Shown here piece by piece: positions 61,253 through 64,000 of a stretch of DNA of 64,000 nucleotides. The DNA comes from Ruminococcus sp. Lineage in GTDB: Bacteria; Bacillota; Clostridia; Oscillospirales; Acutalibacteraceae. The position numbers and the translations under genes are program-made. The notes beneath the pieces were generated by a model, which saw nothing but the letters and a program-made list of their open reading frames with translations, searched no databases and had not been told where the DNA came from. Position 1 is the first letter of the stretch; each line of letters starts with the position of its first letter. Location of the stretch: positions 1-64,000 of the forward strand of contig JAFTHZ010000008.1 in assembly GCA_017457155.1 (NCBI GenBank). The letters run 5' to 3'.

Positions 61253-63346
61253 ATGAAAAGAATCTTGTCATTTGTTTTGACAATGCTTATGCTTGTGGGA
61301 GTGCTTACCATAGCACCCGTCAGCGTAGGCGCAGCCGAGGCACAAGAAATCTCTGTGTACTTTGAAAACAACTGGTTATGGTCAGATGTGTTTGTTTACA
61401 CCTGGGGTAGCTCAGTAGTTCCTGACACCCAGTGGGAGCAGGGCGAAGTTATGCTTGTCGGCACTTCCGAAATGGGTAATGAGGTCTATAAAGCTACCAT
61501 CGGCTCTGACGCAACCGGAGTTATCTTTGCAGGTACAAAGGACGACGGCTCAGGCAGCATCGACCAGACACCCGACATCACAGAGGGCTTCTACGACGGC
61601 GTCTGCTATTCCATGATCTGGGACAACGGCAATGGAGTTGTAGCAAGAGATATTGACCTTGTCTGTCCTGACCGCAACGAGACTCCCGATCCCGAGACTC
61701 CTGATCCCGAGACTCCCGATCCCGACACCCCCTCCCAGCCTTCAGAGAGCTACACCTTCTACTATGTTGACTATGCTGACAACTTCACCGAGGTTTACGC
61801 ATACGCATGGCGTGGGGACGTAACAGGGGATGAACCCGCAGAGGCTGCTCCCTTGCCCGGCATCAAGATGGAACCCACAGGTGAGGTCCTCTCTGAAAAT
61901 GCAGAGCAGGCAGGAGGCCTGGTTTACTCCGTAACCTTTGACCATCGCTATTCCTACATCAAATTCAGCGGCAACTTTGGTGTCGGCGAAGAAATAGCAG
62001 CTGAGACCCAGACTCTGAGTTTCTACGATGGTATAGGTAAGTACCTCTACTGGGGCAACGAGTACTGGTATGACAGCCTTAAAGAGCTGGAGGATGATAA
62101 TTCCATCAACGGTTCTCCTGAAGATGAGACCGAGTACATAACAGTTTACTTCCAGAACAACTGGCTCTGGACCGATGTCGGGATTCATTACTGGGGCAGT
62201 GCTACTGCCGAAGATACCGAGTATCCCGGTATAGAAATGGATTACTATGACAACTGTGATCCCTACGACGTATACTGCGCAAGCGTTCCCGCCGATGCAC
62301 AGGGCATCGTTATCTCAGGTATCAAGGACGACGGCTCCGGTGAGCGCGACAAGACTCCCGATATCACAGAAGGCTTCTATGACGGCATCTGCTACAATAT
62401 GACATGGGACAACGGCAACTCCTATAACTACATGGATATTACCGTTTTGTTCCCCGATATGGGTGGCGGAGAGGAAGAAGAGATTACAGAGACCTCTCTT
62501 GAGGGTCTGTCAGTAACCCTCGACGGCAAGATCGGCTTCAACCTCCACTACAAAATCAGCAGCGATATCATGGCTGATCCGACCGCAAAGCTTATTGTTT
62601 ATCGCAATAGTACTCCCTGGTATGAGCTTCCTGCAGCCGAGTATAACTACATCGACGATGTATCAGGCTACTATGTATACACAGTAGAGCTGGCTGCAAG
62701 AGAGATGTCTGAATCCATTGTCAGCAAGGTTGTATCTGATAGTTACAACACATTCTTCAACCGAAACTCTCTCAACGGATACTGTGACATCATCCTCAGC
62801 GATCCCGTGAAGTACGCTGCCGAGCAGAATATCGTCAAGGCAATGCTCAACTACGGCGCCGCTTCTCAGAAATACTTTGACTACGGCACCGACTACCTTG
62901 CTACCGACATTTACAACATGACAGAGGATGACAAGGTTGTTCATGTTTATGACTTCTCTGATTATGCTCCCGTTATCGAGGGCGAAGCAGATATTTTCGA
63001 GTATTATGGTGCTTCACTTGTTCTTGAGAATGACACATTCCTCAAGTTCTACTTCAAGGTAGATGAAACAAGACTCCTCGAGGACCAGATCCCCGCAATC
63101 AACATCAACGGACTTTCGGGTGCATCCCTTGAGCGCAACGGCAACCTCTGGTGTATTTCAATGCCCAGACTCGCCGCACATGAGCTGAATACTGAGTACG
63201 TCCTCAAGACTGATTCACAGACTATCACATACTCTGCATACAGCTACATCTGCCTTGCACAGCAGAGCAGCAACCCTGAGCTTGTAGCCCTTGCAAATGC
63301 ACTTGGTGCATACTGCGTCGCAGCAGGCATTTACAACGGACAGTAA
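61253..63346 (+). CDS. Secreted CBM26-type protein with unknown C-terminal domain
   Basis: The 697-residue protein starts at ATG 61253 behind ACAGGAGG, with a signal peptide (MKRILSFVLTMLMLVGVLTI, ending VGAA). CBM26-like modules have ISVYFENNWLWSDVFVYTWG (near 35) and ITVYFQNNWLWTDVGIHYWG (near 300), with a more diverged one (SYTFYYVDYADNFTEVYAYA) between. A short TPDPE-repeat linker follows the first. Modules one and three share KDDGSG-x-DxTPDITEGFYDG. Residues about 425-697 (LEGLSVTLDGKIGFNLHYKI, KYFDYGTDYLATDIYNM) form a domain I do not recognise, seen by recall in other Ruminococcus surface proteins. There is no dockerin or sortase motif. Confidence 0.83.
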   Translation: MKRILSFVLTMLMLVGVLTIAPVSVGAAEAQEISVYFENNWLWSDVFVYTWGSSVVPDTQWEQGEVMLVGTSEMGNEVYKATIGSDATGVIFAGTKDDGSGSIDQTPDITEGFYDGVCYSMIWDNGNGVVARDIDLVCPDRNETPDPETPDPETPDPDTPSQPSESYTFYYVDYADNFTEVYAYAWRGDVTGDEPAEAAPLPGIKMEPTGEVLSENAEQAGGLVYSVTFDHRYSYIKFSGNFGVGEEIAAETQTLSFYDGIGKYLYWGNEYWYDSLKELEDDNSINGSPEDETEYITVYFQNNWLWTDVGIHYWGSATAEDTEYPGIEMDYYDNCDPYDVYCASVPADAQGIVISGIKDDGSGERDKTPDITEGFYDGICYNMTWDNGNSYNYMDITVLFPDMGGGEEEEITETSLEGLSVTLDGKIGFNLHYKISSDIMADPTAKLIVYRNSTPWYELPAAEYNYIDDVSGYYVYTVELAAREMSESIVSKVVSDSYNTFFNRNSLNGYCDIILSDPVKYAAEQNIVKAMLNYGAASQKYFDYGTDYLATDIYNMTEDDKVVHVYDFSDYAPVIEGEADIFEYYGASLVLENDTFLKFYFKVDETRLLEDQIPAININGLSGASLERNGNLWCISMPRLAAHELNTEYVLKTDSQTITYSAYSYICLAQQSSNPELVALANALGAYCVAAGIYNGQ

Positions 63347-63458
63347 TAAGAAAGGTATAAGGACGCAAAGAAAGCAGGGCCTGTCCCCCACAGGGATCAC
63401 TCCTTGCAGAACTTCCTAATATCCTACTAGACAAATTAATTTTACGAGGTGATTTTCT

Positions 63459-63593
63459 ATGAAGAAGATTTACGAAGCAGCAGAAATCAACATCGTGTTT
63501 TTTAAGACAGACGACGTTATCGTAGCAAGCGGCGTGGATGTTACATTCGTACCCTCCTACACAACACAGGACCACGAAACCGAGCTGCTCTGA
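63459..63593 (+). CDS. 44-residue peptide of unknown function
   Basis: MKKIYEAAEINIVFFKTDDV is followed by IVASGVDVTFVPSYTTQDHE and TELL. The gene has a ribosome site (GAGGTG, 9 bases before ATG) and a strong terminator behind it. Short orphan peptides with K-YE-P/A-E-----F---DVI--SG starts occur in gut clostridia by my recall; some precede secreted or modified-peptide loci. No maturation enzyme is visible here. It has no Cys and no signal peptide. Confidence 0.6.
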   Translation: MKKIYEAAEINIVFFKTDDVIVASGVDVTFVPSYTTQDHETELL

Positions 63594-63618
63594 TTTCTTT
63601 TAGCTTATAAACAAATCC

Positions 63619-63654
63619 AAAAAAAGGCTTACCCCTGCGGGTAGGCCTTTTTGT
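63619..63654 (+). terminator. Terminator after the 44-residue peptide gene
   Basis: AAAGGCTTACCC pairs with GGGTAGGCCTTT around a CTGC loop, followed by TTG and T-rich sequence. Confidence 0.85.
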
Positions 63655-63715
63655 TTGCTCGCTTCCCCTTTTGTTGCCGAAAAACCAACTTATGAGACCG
63701 ATTGGTATTAACATA

Positions 63716-63744
63716 TTGAAACCACGGTTTTACGGTGTTATAAT
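63716..63744 (+). promoter_or_regulatory. Promoter of the lipoprotein gene
   Basis: TTGAAA (63716-63721), 17 bases, TATAAT (63739-63744), 23 bases before the start codon. Confidence 0.8.
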
Positions 63745-63767
63745 AGATTCAGAAAGGTTGTGACGCT

Positions 63768-64000
63768 ATGAAAAACATTTTTTTCAGACTGCTCTGTGTG
63801 GTTTTTGCATTGATGGTGGTATTTGCTTTTTCTGCATGTAACAAGGCCCGGCAGAACGACCCCGAAACCACCACCGCCACAGCATCGACAACTGCGCCTG
63901 AAGAGTCCCGGGACACCACAACACAGGCAGCCGATGACACCATCAGCACAGAGAAGAACAACACCGCCGGCAATAGCAACAGCGGATCCGACTCAGAGGA
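63768..64000 (+). CDS. Lipoprotein, truncated by window end
   Basis: The first 77 codons are visible. The start is ATG 63768 behind GAAAGGTTG. The signal sequence (MKNIFFRLLCVVFALMVVFA) ends in a lipobox FSAC, with the lipid-bearing Cys near 24. A low-complexity Thr/Ser/Asp linker follows (DPETTTATASTTAPEESRD), typical of the spacer between lipid anchor and a folded extracellular domain. The domain itself is outside the window. Confidence 0.75.
   Translation, partial: MKNIFFRLLCVVFALMVVFAFSACNKARQNDPETTTATASTTAPEESRDTTTQAADDTISTEKNNTAGNSNSGSDSE

Overview
The window looks like chromosome of a spore-forming, polysaccharide-degrading gut Firmicute close to Ruminococcus (Oscillospiraceae). Three lines support this. 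Several secreted proteins carry type I dockerin repeats with the DATAIQK signature. Two secreted proteins carry runs of starch-binding CBM26-like modules, recalling amylosome organisms such as R. bromii, although base composition here seems richer in G+C than that species. Sporulation and germination genes are scattered through the window: a gerA homologue, spmA/spmB, an alpha/beta SASP, a bofC-like gene, spoIIAA-spoIIAB-sigF and a yaaT (PSP1) gene. Genus assignment is inference.

Layout. 1-3456 (-): the 5' part of a very large secreted multi-CBM26 protein with Thr/Ala linkers, preceded by a structured leader. 4056-15149 (-): a compact, tightly coupled phage-structural cassette of PBSX (Xkd) type. 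It has terminase, portal, protease, capsid, connectors, LysM hub, gpD, gpV, gp25, gpJ, gpI and a fibre-like protein, but no sheath, separate tube, tape measure, lysis, integrase or replication genes. 15289-26479: gerA, a dockerin protein, spmAB, dCMP deaminase, SASP, a dockerin-bearing alkaline phosphatase, a bofC-like gene and a class A penicillin-binding protein. 26545-32330: hom-lysC, aquaporin, acyl carrier protein, proS and a DUF1292 gene. 32411-35515: transglutaminase/LRR/dockerin protein, QueT-like transporter and a small conserved protein, with copies of an interspersed repeat. 35944-44567: phosphohexomutase, the spoIIA operon, then folC-rsmI-yabB-ferredoxin-yaaT-holB-yfcE. 44635-53826: a three-gene operon of unknown function, proBA, a 32-bp-period array behind a pyridoxal kinase gene, then hflX-DUF951-prfA-sua5-coaE-slt. 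53918-60413: M18 aminopeptidase, tRNA-Pro followed by tandem copies of its 3' end, a MaoC-like gene, an ABC importer and a divergent LysR regulator. 60633-64000: a dockerin protein, a second CBM26 protein, a 44-residue peptide gene and a truncated lipoprotein.

How it fits together. The CBM26 and dockerin proteins probably act outside the cell in starch or glycan capture, either anchored through dockerin-cohesin pairing or bound directly to starch; no cohesin is in the window. Most remaining genes are ordinary housekeeping. The least explained items are the head-plus-baseplate cassette with a 40-codon gene where a tape measure should be, the seven-unit 32-bp hairpin array at 47774-47979, the tRNA-Pro 3'-end tandem duplication, and the structured leader of the CBM26 gene. 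All product names rest on reading motifs and gene order by eye; no database search was run.
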